A stretch of 64,000 nt of DNA from Cynocephalus volans (taxonomy: Eukaryota; Chordata; Mammalia; Dermoptera; Cynocephalidae). The position numbers were made by a program, and so were the translations under genes. A model generated the notes under the pieces. It was given only the letters and a program-made list of their open reading frames with translations, was not told the origin of the DNA and did not search any database. Within the stretch, counting starts at the first letter, position 1, and each line of letters begins with the position of its first letter. The stretch lies in NCBI RefSeq assembly GCF_027409185.1, contig NC_084461.1:190236501-190300500 (forward strand), written 5' to 3'. Shown here one piece after another: positions 35,801 through 45,049 of the stretch.

Positions 35801-38800
35801 GGGAATGGAACGTGGGAAATGAAAAGCAGGAGGGAGGGGCACGTGAGCAGTGAGGGCTCCACGCAAGGTCTCAAGTGCAAGGTCTCGCCAAGACTCCGTC
35901 CGGTTTCTGCTCCCATCCATATCTCATGGTCTGGGTAGTGCATGCAAGTCTACAGCTTCAGGCTGGCTGGAAAACAACTTTACGTGCATGCAAATAATGT
36001 CATCTTGCCCAGCAACCAAGGTTCCGAATATCAAATAACCACAGGAAAAGAGGGAACTCAGAGAAATGCATGCTAAGAAAAAAGTTGTGTTCTTTTAAAA
36101 TCTTTTAGAGCCCAGGTGATTTTAGGTCCCAACATAGCTTCAGTCCTGCTCACTCCAACATTAGGTATTATAAGTAATCTAGAGATGATTTAAAGTATAT
36201 AGGAGGATGTGCATAGGTTACATGCAAGTATTATGTCATTTTATACAAGGGACTTGAGCATTTTTGGATCTTGGTATCCACGGGGATCCTGGAAACAATC
36301 CCCCACAGAAACCAAGGAACGACTGTATTTTCATGATGGCAAATATGAAGCACAATATCAGCTTCCTGAGATGTCACCTGCTCTGCAAGGTTGTTAGGAG
36401 GATTAGGAATGATGTTGGTAAAAATACATCGGCCCATAATTAGCATGCTGTGTGTTTGTAGTAAACCACAGCTATATTGCTATCCTAGGAAGGCATATAT
36501 AGCCAAAAGCACAACAAAGAAACCTGTGTGTGCTGCTTACCAGCTGCTAGATGAACCGAAAACCTACACTGTCTAGACCTCTGAGCTACAGAGCGCCAGC
36601 CCACCAGCCTTGCACTGTGACTCAGTTGCCCTGCTGTGGCCCCAGCAGTCTTTGACTCTCGCTAAGCTCCTTGAGCTTCTCTGCCAAACCGTGTCATCTA
36701 ATGTCTCCACTTTTCTCTCAGTGTGAAAGGAAACTGAAGTCAAAGGGGTCTTTGCCCCCAAAGTATGCCTTGGAGCTGCTCACTATCTACGCCTGGGAGC
36801 AGGGGAGCAGGACACAGGATTTTGACACTGCTGAAGGTTTCCGGACAGTCCTGGAGTTGGTCACGAAATATCAGCAGCTCTGCATCTTCTGGACAGTCAA
36901 TTACAACTTTGAAGATGAGACTTTGAGGAAGTTCCTACTGACCCAGATCCAGAAAACCAGGTGCCCTAACCAGCCCTCTCCTTTTCTTAACCTGATTCCC
37001 TTCAATACTATTTCAGTGACCTGGATTTGCCTCCCCTGGGGTCATGATTCATTCTTTCTGTGAAATTGAGGGGAAAGTGCTAACCAACAGAATCTCATAC
37101 TGTCTCTAGGGATAAAATCCTAGGGAGACAGGAAAAAATATCCAGAAAGAATAGAGAAGGACCAAGGCACGAGGTCCCTGAATTGCTTTCATCTTTCTAG
37201 GTCAGAAGGAAAAGCATGAATTCATTATCAGGTCTAAGGGGTGTGGAAGTTGGATGTGTCCTGAGAATTAATGCTATCATTCATGAGATGATTTATCCTG
37301 CAGGGTTTTCATTATCTACCCTTTTTACTTCCAGACTTTCAAAAATAGTAAGAAATCTCAGTACTTCTGGTCAGTGCTACCAACGGGGGACAAAATCAAT
37401 AGAAACAATAGGAAAGGAAAGAGAGAAAGTAAGAGAATTGAGAAAGAATAGAGAAGTAAGAGAAGCTACTGCAGGTTGCCTGCCTGCACGTGCTGGCCTT
37501 CTCGGCAACGTTGTGTTTGATTAAATTGTACATTATATTTCAACTGACCTAGCATGAAGGAGATATTTACATTATGTCTTCATGTGTATGGTGATTAACA
37601 ACTTTCAAAACACTTCTGATAACTATAACTTAATTCCAGGGAATGACTTTGAACTGTATTAGTATATTTGAATTACTTACATTTAATCTACAAGGGCACA
37701 TTATTTTACTGCTGAAAGTAGGATGGGCCCCCAATTCTGAAGCCACTGGTTTTGGAATGAACCCTCTAATGCCTTCTAATCCCTCATTTAGGCCTGTGAT
37801 TTTGGACCCAGCTGAACCTACTGGTGATGTGGGTGGAGGGGACCGTTGGTGTTGGCATCTTCTGGCAAAAGAAGCTAAGGAATGGTTGTCGTCTCTCTGC
37901 TTCAAAGATGGGACTGGAGACCCAATACAGCCATGGAAAGTGCCAGTAAGAGTAATCTAAGGGAAATGGCGTCTGGAGATAGCCTTGTAACAGGCTTGAA
38001 TCAAAGAACTTCCTTCTCCTGCTATAGCAACTTGAAATTAATTCAGCCACAAATGACAGAATACCCAACTCGCAGATTAGACAATTGCCTCCACCCCCTT
38101 GCAAGTAATCCTAAGCAGGCAACCCAGAATTCACACAAGAGCTCAGTAGAACTTTCTCCCTCTGCAGATTTTCTCTACCACAGGACTAGTGACATTTGGG
38201 GTTTGATAGTGCTTTGTTGGGGTAGGGGACTATTCTGTGCATTGCGGAATGCTGAGCAGTGTCCTGGCCTCTACCCATTAGATACCAGTAGCACCCCCTA
38301 CCCCACAGTGTGACAACCAAAAATGTCTCTAGACATTGACAAATGTGCCCTGGGGAGCACAGCTCTTTCTGGCTTTTGGGTCTTGGTTCCACTCTCTTTA
38401 GTTGTTGACTTTAGTACTCATGGCCCTACTGCACCTCCAGGTGGTAGGTTCATGATCCAGGCAGGAAAATCAGAAAGGGGAAGATGCCCGAAGGTCAGGA
38501 ACACAGAGATTTTATTAGAAGCCTCATCCAGCAAATTCTCTTACATTTCATTGCCCAGAACAGTCACATGGCTACCCATAACTTGAAGGTGGCTACAGAG
38601 AAGGAGAATGAGGATGATTGTGGATGCAGATTGGTCAGTCGCCCAAGAGTGTCTGCCACATTTGTCCAAAGCTCCCCGTCCTACCAAAACAAACTTGGTA
38701 CATCCCACCAGGATATACTCCCGCCAGGTACACTGGGTTCTCTGCAACCAGCTTCTTTCTTTAAAGCAAGGTTTCCCAACCTTGGCACTATTGACATCTT

Positions 38801-39029
38801 GGGTCAGATAATTCTTTGTTTAGGGGGATGTCCTGTACATTGTAAGATGCTGAGCAGCATCCCAGGTCTCTAGCCACTGGATGTACCCAGCTGTGACAAT
38901 AGAAAATGTCTTGAGACATCATCATGTGTCCTCTGGGAAGCAAAATTGCTCCTGGGTGAGAACCCTTGTTTTAGAGGAATCCCCCTGCCTCCAACCCCAG
39001 GGTCAGCTCTACTTATCAAGATCTGCACC

Positions 39030-39060
<31 letters not shown>

Positions 39061-39247
39061 CCCCCCTCTCCCCTCTCTTTCCCCCTAACTCTTTTAACCA
39101 ATAGTTGTAACTGCTTAGGAAACATTGTCCTCCCACATATATTTCTTTCTTTCATAGACAATGCAGACACCAGGAAGTTGTGGAGCTAGAATATATCCTA
39201 TTGGCAATGAGATATTCTCATTCAGAACTCATAGAATCCTGGAATAA
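20417..39247 (+). CDS. OAS2: OAS2, 2'-5'-oligoadenylate synthetase 2 (complete, 11 coding exons)
   Basis: Interferon-induced dsRNA-activated 2'-5'-oligoadenylate synthetase with two OAS units. Coding exons: 20417-20593, 22146-22416, 25677-25855, 26827-27062, 27556-27703, 31010-31183, 32939-33227, 34678-34865, 36722-36960, 37792-37945, 39158-39247. Total 2145 bases, 714 residues plus TAA, close to the 719-residue human p71 form. The start MGNWGSQ has Gly2 and Ser6, fitting N-myristoylation and hence membrane association. Unit I lacks the catalytic Asp set ([16 protein letters not shown]); unit II keeps SDADLVVF and [12 protein letters not shown] motif in exon 10 fits oligomerisation. The C-terminus ends about 8 residues short of the recalled human tail. 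An upstream tandem ISRE module fits interferon induction. Confidence 0.97.
20730..20940 (+). repeat. MIR SINE, nearly full length
   Basis: Sense MIR from GGAGGCACAGGCTCTGGAG through GTGTGAATCTGGGCAG and AATCTGTAAAATGGGGA to TTAGTGCTCAATAAAT, in OAS2 intron 1. Confidence 0.8.
21415..22025 (-). repeat. L1 3' end fragment
   Basis: Antisense L1-type sequence with AGTATTCCATGGTGG and ACCTACACCCGGATCAAG, in OAS2 intron 1. An element-like GGGTGACTAATCATCCCAGT piece may interrupt it near 21650. Confidence 0.5.
22146..22416 (+). CDS. OAS2: OAS2 exon 2 (unit I, degenerate catalytic exon)
   Basis: 271 bases, acceptor CAACAG, donor G/gtgagc. It keeps [12 protein letters not shown] but reads [12 protein letters not shown] (one Asp of the pair lost) and [13 protein letters not shown] (Glu for the third Asp). 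Unit I is therefore predicted to be non-catalytic, as in human OAS2. Confidence 0.95.
22645..22808 (+). repeat. MER5A-like hAT MITE
   Basis: Shows AATCACCTGGAACCTTGTCA and GATTCAGGAGGTCTGAGTC, the centre of MER5A-type elements. Confidence 0.6.
22900..23785 (+). repeat. L2 LINE 3' region
   Basis: Long L2-type text with TTTAGGATTAGGAGCAAACT, CCTTTGCCTGGAAC and the 3' end CTGTAAGCTCCATGAGGAC. It is the largest L2 piece in OAS2 intron 2. Confidence 0.65.
23788..23922 (+). repeat. (GGAT)n/(TGAA)n microsatellite
   Basis: Imperfect tetranucleotide array of GGAT, GAAT and TGGC units at the 3' end of the L2 element. Confidence 0.85.
24840..25020 (+). repeat. MIR SINE 3' half
   Basis: Shows TCTCATCTGTAAATTAGCAG, GTGCCTGGCATGGAATAAG and AGTCAATAAACG. 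Confidence 0.6.
25677..25855 (+). CDS. OAS2: OAS2 exon 3 (unit I)
   Basis: 179 bases after CTTCAG, donor CAG/gtaatt. Phase-1 entry gives [20 protein letters not shown] and it ends [12 protein letters not shown] Tyr replaces the His usual in the KHW motif. Confidence 0.95.
25885..26420 (-). repeat. L1 3' end fragment
   Basis: Antisense L1 text with TTATTGAGATAATTTACATG and GTATTCCATAATCTACC, interrupted by the TA-rich tract that follows. Confidence 0.6.
26418..26580 (+). repeat. (TATG)/(TA)n and (TTTA)n microsatellite
   Basis: Alternating TA/TG with an uninterrupted (AT)n run near 26538-26557, then ATTT repeats to 26578. L1-like text resumes after it. Confidence 0.9.
26827..27062 (+). CDS. 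OAS2: OAS2 exon 4 (unit I)
   Basis: 236 bases after TTCCACAG, donor GAGAG/gtaccc. It encodes [37 protein letters not shown] and [14 protein letters not shown]. Confidence 0.95.
27556..27703 (+). CDS. OAS2: OAS2 exon 5 (unit I)
   Basis: 148 bases after ATAG, donor CTG/gtgaga. It encodes [21 protein letters not shown] to PRPSWDVL and closes unit I in phase 0. Confidence 0.95.
27789..28262 (-). repeat. MLT1-type ERVL-MaLR LTR
   Basis: Antisense MLT1: starts GTATTAGTTTCCTGTGACTG, includes ACAAAGTACCACATACTGGG and CATCCTAATGACCTCATCTT, and ends near AATTCAAATTATAATAC. Located in OAS2 intron 5. Confidence 0.75.
29546..29632 (-). mobile_element. SINE fragment, tRNA-like head
   Basis: On the minus strand it reads GGCCGGCCTGTGGCTCACTC with TGTGGTGCTGACAACACC, the same tRNA-derived family as the other SINEs here. 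It is preceded by an (ATTT)n tract at about 29521-29545. Confidence 0.7.
29764..29815 (+). repeat. (CA)n microsatellite
   Basis: A CA run of about 50 bases with a few G interruptions at its ends. Confidence 0.95.
30030..30545. repeat. MLT1-type LTR sequence, rearranged
   Basis: The left part (30045-30190) reads as the antisense MLT1 head with TTAATGGCTTAAAACAACAC. The right part (30455-30540) reads as the sense MLT1 tail with AACTGTGAGAGGATAAAT and TTGTTACGGCAGCCCT. The parts oppose each other, so this is a composite of two copies or an inversion. Confidence 0.55.
31010..31183 (+). CDS. OAS2: OAS2 exon 6 (unit II, exon 1)
   Basis: 174 bases after CCCCAG, donor AAG/gtgagc. It encodes [20 protein letters not shown] to [16 protein letters not shown]. 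The following intron carries an old MLT1-type LTR fragment. Confidence 0.95.
31360..31640 (-). repeat. MLT1-type LTR fragment
   Basis: Antisense MLT1 text with GGGCCCACGCTAATCCAGGA and GACATATCTTTGGGGGCCAC, in OAS2 intron 6. Confidence 0.65.
32939..33227 (+). CDS. OAS2: OAS2 exon 7 (unit II, catalytic exon)
   Basis: 289 bases after CACTAG, donor G/gtaaag. It carries [24 protein letters not shown] with the paired metal Asp residues, and [14 protein letters not shown] with the third Asp. This is the active unit of OAS2. A Pro directly follows DLVVF, where the recalled human protein has His. Confidence 0.96.
33360..33660. repeat. AT-rich low-complexity tract
   Basis: About 300 bases of degenerate TTTAATATT/ATTAAAT repeats immediately after the OAS2 catalytic exon. 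Confidence 0.85.
34678..34865 (+). CDS. OAS2: OAS2 exon 8 (unit II)
   Basis: 188 bases after TGCTAG, donor CAG/gtatga. It encodes [20 protein letters not shown] and ends [11 protein letters not shown], with the KHW motif intact. Confidence 0.95.
35368..36325 (+). mobile_element. TcMar-Tigger-type MITE interrupted by a solo LTR
   Basis: The left end TAGTCAGCCCTCCAATCCGT and the right end ACCAAGGAACGACTG are inverted, each next to TA (35366-35367 and 36326-36327), the TcMar target. Without the LTR at 35535-36160 and its duplicated TTAG the element is 328 bases. Located in OAS2 intron 8. Confidence 0.75.
35535..36160 (-). mobile_element. Solo LTR (ERV1-like), TSD TTAG, inside a Tigger MITE
   Basis: 626 bases from TGTTACAGGG to CACTCCAACA with TTAG at 35531-35534 and 36161-36164. 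On the minus strand an AATAAA lies at 35666-35671 and a TTTAAAAACC TATA-like box near 35783. It splits a DNA transposon, which resumes exactly at GTATTATAAG. Confidence 0.9.
36722..36960 (+). CDS. OAS2: OAS2 exon 9 (unit II)
   Basis: 239 bases after TCTCAG, donor ACCAG/gtgccc. It encodes [38 protein letters not shown] and [14 protein letters not shown]. Confidence 0.95.
37792..37945 (+). CDS. OAS2: OAS2 exon 10 (unit II, CFK motif)
   Basis: 154 bases after TTTAG, donor CCA/gtaaga. It encodes [27 protein letters not shown] (CFK oligomerisation motif) and ends PWKVP. Reading through the donor adds VRVI and a TAA at 37958-37960, giving a 689-residue p69-like form. Confidence 0.95.
38160..38360 (+). 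repeat. hAT-type MITE, copy 1
   Basis: Shows GACATTTGGGGTTTGATAGT, TCTGTGCATTGCGGAATGCT and CAAAAATGTCTCTAGACATT, the central region of an old mammalian hAT element. A second copy lies at 38765-38975. Confidence 0.65.
38765..38975 (+). repeat. hAT-type MITE, copy 2
   Basis: Sense-oriented like copy 1: CCAACCTTGGCACTATTGAC, GATGTCCTGTACATTGTAAG and the end GGTGAGAACCCTTG. The two copies sit 400 bases apart in OAS2 intron 10. Confidence 0.7.
39031..39085 (+). repeat. (CT)n microsatellite
   Basis: A TC run followed by C-rich text about 75 bases before the last OAS2 exon. It may lengthen the polypyrimidine environment of that acceptor. Confidence 0.9.
39158..39247 (+). CDS. OAS2: OAS2 exon 11 (p71-type C-terminus)
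   Basis: After TTCATAG the frame reads [20 protein letters not shown] and ends [19 protein letters not shown] matches the recalled human p71 tail. The human NNNSKRNF ending is replaced by a stop, so the tail is about 8 residues shorter. Confidence 0.9.
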   Translation, partial: TMQTPGSCGARIYPIGNEIFSFRTHRILE

Positions 39248-40433
39248 CAATGCTAGAAGAAGACATCTGGCAATGGCTTTTAAAGAATTGGTTCACCGTG
39301 TAAAAGAGTAACCCAAATCCATTCTCCTTTTGATGATCACTAACCCATCCTTTGCTTCTTGGACTCTTCCTGAAATCCAAACTGTGAAGTTCCTCATAAA
39401 ATCTTCCCTGGCTGAACCCTCACTCTGTGAGTGACCTACATTTAAAAATATTTGCGCTTATCCAGCTTTATGTGCACCATATTTCTTTCAACCATTCTGT
39501 GTTTTTCTAATCAGTGCCTCCCTTTTCCTTCAAGTCTTAAAAAGGAATCTCTCTGTGTCTCCATAGTGAAGCCATTTACCTGTCCCTTGGTTCCCACAAC
39601 TCTGTCATCTTGCTCTCATAATCATTCACCTCTGTCTCCTTCCCTCTGTATACAAAACTCTTTCTGCCTCTGTCAACACAGAGGTCTCCCAAGCCAGCAG
39701 CCAGCCAACACTTTCATTAGACCTTTAAACCCTCCCAAGGCTTGGACTATAACTGTCGCCTTATATATATATCTATATTGGCAACAGTTGTCTTTTTCTT
39801 CTGAGCCTGCCTTCATCCTGCCACCCAGGAGTATCTTCTTGCCAAATCTAAAGGCTTCAAAGATACTTGAAGGTCTAAGTGTTTTAACCTCATCTACCCC
39901 CACTTAAGTTTTATTACTGCTGCATTACCAATTGTGATACAGTAAAGAAGATATTTGGCTTCTGTGCCCAGTTTCTGGCACAAAGCTTCAAAAACCCTTG
40001 GAATCTCCTGATAGGAGTGTCTTTTGTATTCACAACAAGCCCCCTTCAATCATCCCTGAGTTTATGCTACCAAGGTGACACATGGGCCCTAGTTTCAAGA
40101 GAGGAGCTGGCCATGTCAGAAAGATCAAGCATGTGATTAGAGGGTTGGCAGTTTCAGCATGACCCTTCTACCTCCAAGGAGGAGAGGGGACTAGAGATTA
40201 AGTTCAATCACATAGCCAGTAATTTAACCAATCATGCCTATGTAATGAGACCCTAATAAAAACTCTGAACAATGAGGCTTGTGGAGTTTCCTGGTTAGTG
40301 AACATTCCAGTGTATCAGGAAAGTAGAGTATCCAATTCCATGGGAACAGAAGCTCCCGAGGTTGGGGCTCTCCCAGACTTGCCACCCTATGTATCTTTTC
40401 ATTCCGCTGTTCATTTGTATCCTTTGTAATAAA
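39248..40433 (+). other. OAS2: OAS2 3' UTR/flank with candidate poly(A) signals
   Basis: AATAAA occurs at 40255-40260 and 40428-40433. Both lie in what looks like an old LTR (about 39930-40720), so they may not be the native sites. The true transcript end cannot be decided from the sequence. Confidence 0.35.
39300..39900 (+). repeat. L2-like and unidentified old repeats
   Basis: Pyrimidine-rich text with TCCTCATAAAATCTTCCCTG and similar. A 151-codon frame here is repeat-derived and has no recognisable domain. Confidence 0.35.
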
Positions 40434-40720
40434 ATTGTGATTGTAAGTATAACACTTTCCTGAGTTCTGTAAGTTATTTTTGCAAATTACTGAATCTGAA
40501 GCAAGGTCATGAGAACCCCCAAATTTGTAGCCAAGTTGGACAGAGGTACAGGTAGCCTGGGGACTCTACTTGTGGCTGGTGTCTGAAGTAAGGGCAGACA
40601 TGGTGGGACCTTGCTCTTTAACTTATGGTGACTGCACTAATTCCAGGTCATTAGCATCAGAATTATACTGAATTGCAGGACAGTCAGCTGGTGTCAGAGA
40701 ACTGGTGTTGGAATATGCCA
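39930..40720 (+). repeat. Old ERVL/ERV3-type LTR
   Basis: Shows TTGGCTTCTGTGCCCAGTTT near the start, CCTAATAAAAACTC in the middle and CAGCTGGTGTCAGAGAACTG near the end, a dispersed mammalian LTR. It contributes two AATAAA signals downstream of OAS2. Confidence 0.65.
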
Positions 40721-41196
40721 CTACTCTTGTTCAGAACAAAGACAAGAGAAATCGATATAATGAGTTGAAAAATTAAAGAATGACCATTCTAAGTACACAT
40801 GTACTCAACCTATAGCTAGTTACTGGACCTTTGAGATGCCCAAACTTGTGCTAGATACATAGATAGGAAACAAGGAAAAGAAAACTATAAGACACTCTCA
40901 CCATCTTCACAGGGCTTATGGTATAGCTGGAGGAACTGAAACACATAACTCTAAATCCCTTAAAGAAAAATGAAGGGCAATTCAGAACCATCTGCTAAGT
41001 GATTTGTATGTAATGGGCAAGACCAGTAAGAATAAAGCCACACAAAACAGGAAGAGACCATTTTGATCTTTCTCACCAATGTCTTCTTAGCATTCAGCAG
41101 ACATTTAAATTCACTAAGAGTAAAGAGAAGAAGAGTTCACAGTGATCAAGAAACAAGTAGTCATTGGTCACTATTGGAAGTAACTAGGGGATGAAC

Positions 41197-41638
41197 CCTG
41201 TTGCTATGGGTTTAAATATGTCCCCCAAAAGTTCGTGTATTGGAAACTTGACTCCCATCATAACAGTGCTAACAGGATGGGAAATCCTATTATGGTATTT
41301 GAAAGGTGGGGCTTTTAAAAGGTGATTGTATTGTGAGGACTGTGCCCTTGTGAATGGATTGATCCATTCATGGAGTAATGAGTGTGGTTCTGATGGCTTT
41401 AAAAGGAGAGCAGGTGAGAAGGTCAGCTCTCTCTTGCTCAGCCCATTCTCACCATGTGACACCCTGGTCACCATGGGACCCTGTAGAGAGTTCCCACTAA
41501 GAAGGCCCTCGCCAGATATGTTCCCTGGGCCTTGGACTTCCCAGCTTCCAAAACGGTAAGAAATAAACTGTATTTCTTATAAATCACCCAGTTTCAGGTA
41601 TTTTGTCATAAGCGGTATGAAACAGACTAATACACTTG
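41197..41638 (+). repeat. MLT1/MST-type ERVL-MaLR LTR
   Basis: Starts TTGCTATGGGTTTAAATATG followed by CCCCCAAAAGTTCGTGTATT and ends ATGAAACAGACTAATACA, a near full-length sense copy. Confidence 0.8.
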
Positions 41639-41889
41639 TCTCATAAAATTGGCAACTAATGGCAATGAATATGAAATAATTAAACACAACCTTTCTTGCA
41701 CAAATTATATTTCAAGATAAACAAACAGCCATAACTGATAAGGAAAATTTATTATTTTTTACAGAAGAATTCTATTTAATAAATGTTGGAAGGATGACAA
41801 AATTAGAAACATCACCATTTTGCAACCTCTGATGAAATAAATGATTTAGGCAGAGATTATCAATGGATGAAATCATTCAATGAAATGCT

Positions 41890-42870
41890 GATGGGGAATG
41901 CTATTATGGCGGGGGAGGGGGAGATGTTACCTCCCAAATCCACAGCTTAATCACAGCATCAACAGGAGAGGGACAGCCAGACACATGTGCTTCCAGATGT
42001 GAGGCAGTGTGGAGCACACACCACCATCCATGAAGTGTTCTTGCCAAATCAAAAAAAATTTTTTTAATTTGGCAATTCCCAGAGAAAATGTATAGGACAG
42101 ACAGACTTTTAAAAAAGGAAACAAAATAAGGAGAAACCAGGACAGCAACATGGAAGAGCATTCCTTCCTTCACGAGGTCAGAAGGGAAATAAGCCAAGAA
42201 CATAGCAAGAACCCAATTAAGTACAGTAAAAGGTCAAGATCCAAGTCCTATATTCCACACCTGGTTACCCTAGCAACCAGGACCCCACTTACTTTAAAAA
42301 AAATAATAATGAAGCAATTATTAGAAGCAGGGCCACGCACATGGCAAGTGGCCAATGGCCCAGGGGGAGTTTGGAAGGAATTTGAGTGACAGACCACAAA
42401 TGAGGTCACCAACAGGGAGAGTTTACGAATAAAAGGATTATCTGTAGCCTGCAAGCTGGAGGGCTTCTGGACCTGAGGCTTCTGCAGCTGAGTCTGGTCA
42501 AATCTGAGCAGGAAAGACATTATCACTCATCAGTTCTATTCACTGGTATCAGTATGTGGGATAAACCTCTGATAGAGAAAAGGTGAAGGAAGCTCTCTCC
42601 CTCCTGGTCCTGCCCTATATGAGTTGGCCAGGGGCCACAGGAGTTGGGTGTAGACCGGGAGGGAAGAACTCAGCACGGAGAGCAAGGCATTAAGATCCCA
42701 GCAACTCTCTCCAACCAAGAAGGTTCCATGTGAGCACAACAGAGCCCATGATGCTCGCCTCAGGTGGAGTTCCTCAAAGAGGGACTATAATATCTAAGAT
42801 ACTATTCCTTAATTGTAGGCCCAGGCCATGGATTAGGGAACCCCTCATATTCCTGAGGAAACAAGGATAT
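41890..42870. other. Intergenic DNA, unidentified repeat
   Basis: No gene is seen. The stretch near 42370-42405 (GACAGACCACAAATGAGG) resembles 46160-46190 (AACAGACCACAAATGAAG), so both may belong to one repeat family I cannot name. Confidence 0.4.
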
Positions 42871-42878
42871 GGGGTTCC

Positions 42879-43116
42879 TGAAAGGACGAGTCGACACCAG
42901 TTGACGATCCACCGGAGAGAGCTCGTTTATTAGGCAGCACACACACATATATAGGGCTTTAAGGGAAGGCTGATTGGCTCAAAATACAATCCCTACTTAG
43001 CATACCGCATGGGGCTTGGGGTGGGTGTGGCTGAGAAGGATCAGGGTGTGATCCCTTGGGGCATTTGGGTTCTTACATTCCTTGGTGTGATCCCTTGGGG
43101 CATTTGGGTTCTTACA
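42879..43116 (-). mobile_element. Short solo LTR, TSD GTTCC, with terminal tandem duplication
   Basis: 238 bases from TGAAAGGACG to GGGTTCTTACA, flanked by GTTCC at 42874-42878 and 43117-43121. On the minus strand it has AATAAA at 42926-42931 and a TATA-like run near 42947. The LTR 5' end (minus orientation) is a 33-base unit repeated twice with a 6-base spacer (43045-43116). Confidence 0.75.
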
Positions 43117-43399
43117 GTTCCAACTGGTAGGGCTGGGAGATATCACCAGGAGAAGGGGAAAGGCTCTAAAGAGCTTGACCCAAACCCTGGCCGGAAGGGA
43201 AAAAGTCCCAAAGTTGGGAGAGCAGGATAAAAGAGGCCTTTTGAAGAGTTTGGCCAGGGTGATGGCCAGAAAAATGGAAGAATGAGGTGGCCAGCAGGTG
43301 ACCACTGTGTGCTCTTGGCCCAGTCCCTTCTGACAGCAGGAGAGAAAACATCACTAAACTCATGGGAGGCCTGGGAAAGCAGGAAGGGAACAGCAGGCA

Positions 43400-44600
43400 G
43401 AAGAATGGCCCTCGATGTTTATATCCTACCCCAGAACCTGTGAGTATGTGACCTTACACAGCTAAAGGGGCTTTGCAGATGTGATTAAGGTTATGGATCT
43501 TGAGATGTGGAGATTGTCCTGGATTATTCGGATGGGCCCATTGTAATTACATGAGTCCTTAAAGCAGATAATGTTTCCCGGCTGAAGTTGGAGAGAGTCA
43601 CTGAAGAGGAAGAAGAGAGACCCGAGCTGCTATTGCTGGCTGGAAGATGAAGGGGGGCATGAATCAGGGAATGTGGGCACCCTCTAGAAGCTGAGAACAA
43701 CCCCTAGCCAACAGCCAACAAGAAAACAGGAACCTTAGTCCTCCAATTGCTGGGACTGAATTCTGGCAACAAGAATGAACCTGGAAGCCTGTCCTCTCCA
43801 GAGCCTCTAAGAAAGGAACACAGCCCAACCCACACCTTGGTTTTAATCTGTGGGACCTGACACAGAGAAACCAGTTGAGCCTACTGGGCTTCTGACCTAC
43901 AAAACTGTGAGATAACAAACTTGTGTTGTTTTTGTTATTGTACCTGGAATGGTCTGCTCACCGGGGGCACAACTGTGCCAGTTGAGTTGTACACCAGGAT
44001 TTGTAGTAGCAAAACTTAGGCACCAGTCAAGGAGAACAGGAAGCTTGTGCTTTCAAAATCCAAATTCCCCAATGACTTAAAATCACAAGCATTTATAGAG
44101 CAAAAATCATAAATAGGAGTCTTGGGGGATCTGACCGTCTTACCATGAAGTCAGTACAATTATTTCCGGCATACTGAGTCATGTCTCCTCGGCTTTGTCA
44201 GATCTGGGAAGTGCGTGCATTTCAGCAGGTCTATGGTCTCTGGTGCTCTTGCTTCACCTGCAAAACAAACTTAGGACTGGCATCACAGATGTTACTAAAG
44301 ACCATTTTTCAAGGAACAAACATATTGTGAATCTTAGATAGCACCTGTTGTTAACTACTTTGTTATGCTTAAGCTTGTCGTTTTTATCTCCATTGGCTAA
44401 GCAAACATCACTTCTGCTTCCTGTAATTCAGCCTGTTCTGCTTGAGCACACAAAAAAGTTTCCTTAGCTACTTCCTCCTGTGTTTAAGGCCTGCATCAAA
44501 CCCAGGTGGTAGCTGTGAAGCAAGAGGCTTTCAAGGGGTCTTGCCCCACTTCATTTTAAGCCACTAAGTTTGTGGTAATTCATTACAGCAGCTTGTGTCT
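43400..44600 (+). repeat. MLT1-type LTR split by a solo LTR
   Basis: Sense MLT1 from GAATGGCCCTCGATGTTTAT to GAGATAACAAACTTGTGTTG, resuming at AAGCCACTAAGTTTGTGGTA after the insertion at 43933-44553. Confidence 0.75.
43933..44553 (-). mobile_element. Solo LTR, TSD TTTT, inside MLT1
   Basis: 621 bases from TGTTATTGTACC to GCCCCACTTCA, with TTTT at 43929-43932 and 44554-44557. A TTTATA box lies near 44091 on the minus strand. The MLT1 text is continuous if the element and one TTTT are removed, which supports the boundaries. Confidence 0.7.
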
Positions 44601-45049
44601 CACAAGGGTGAGTGGCGGTGAGCAGCTCGGGGACTGTGCCTGTTGGGGAATCAGCCTTCCCACTCCAGGGCCACGACCATCCCATGCCTGACCAGCCTCT
44701 GTCCAGGGAAGACAGTTCACATGCCAGAGGGTCAATTATCTGGCATATTACCCTAATCTGCTTCCCAGGCTTTGAGCTATCAATTCCCAGTGAGGAAGGA
44801 GATAAACAGGCAGGACCGTGTACCCTGGTGTGCCCAGGACAATCCCAGTTTATATCAACTGTCCCGATGTAAATATCTCGACTGCCTCCTTTCACTCTTA
44901 AACGTGTCCCGGTTTGGGAATATTATCCAGTTATAAAGAGGAATGACATTCTGACACATGCTACAACATGGATGAACCATGAAGACTTTATGCTACATGA
45001 AAGAAGCCAGGCATAGAAAGACAAATATTGTATGATTCCATGCTGTGGT

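Noticed and set aside
39452..39907. 151-codon open frame downstream of OAS2
   Set aside because: It lies in old repeat sequence with no domain, and no splice-site pattern links it to OAS2.
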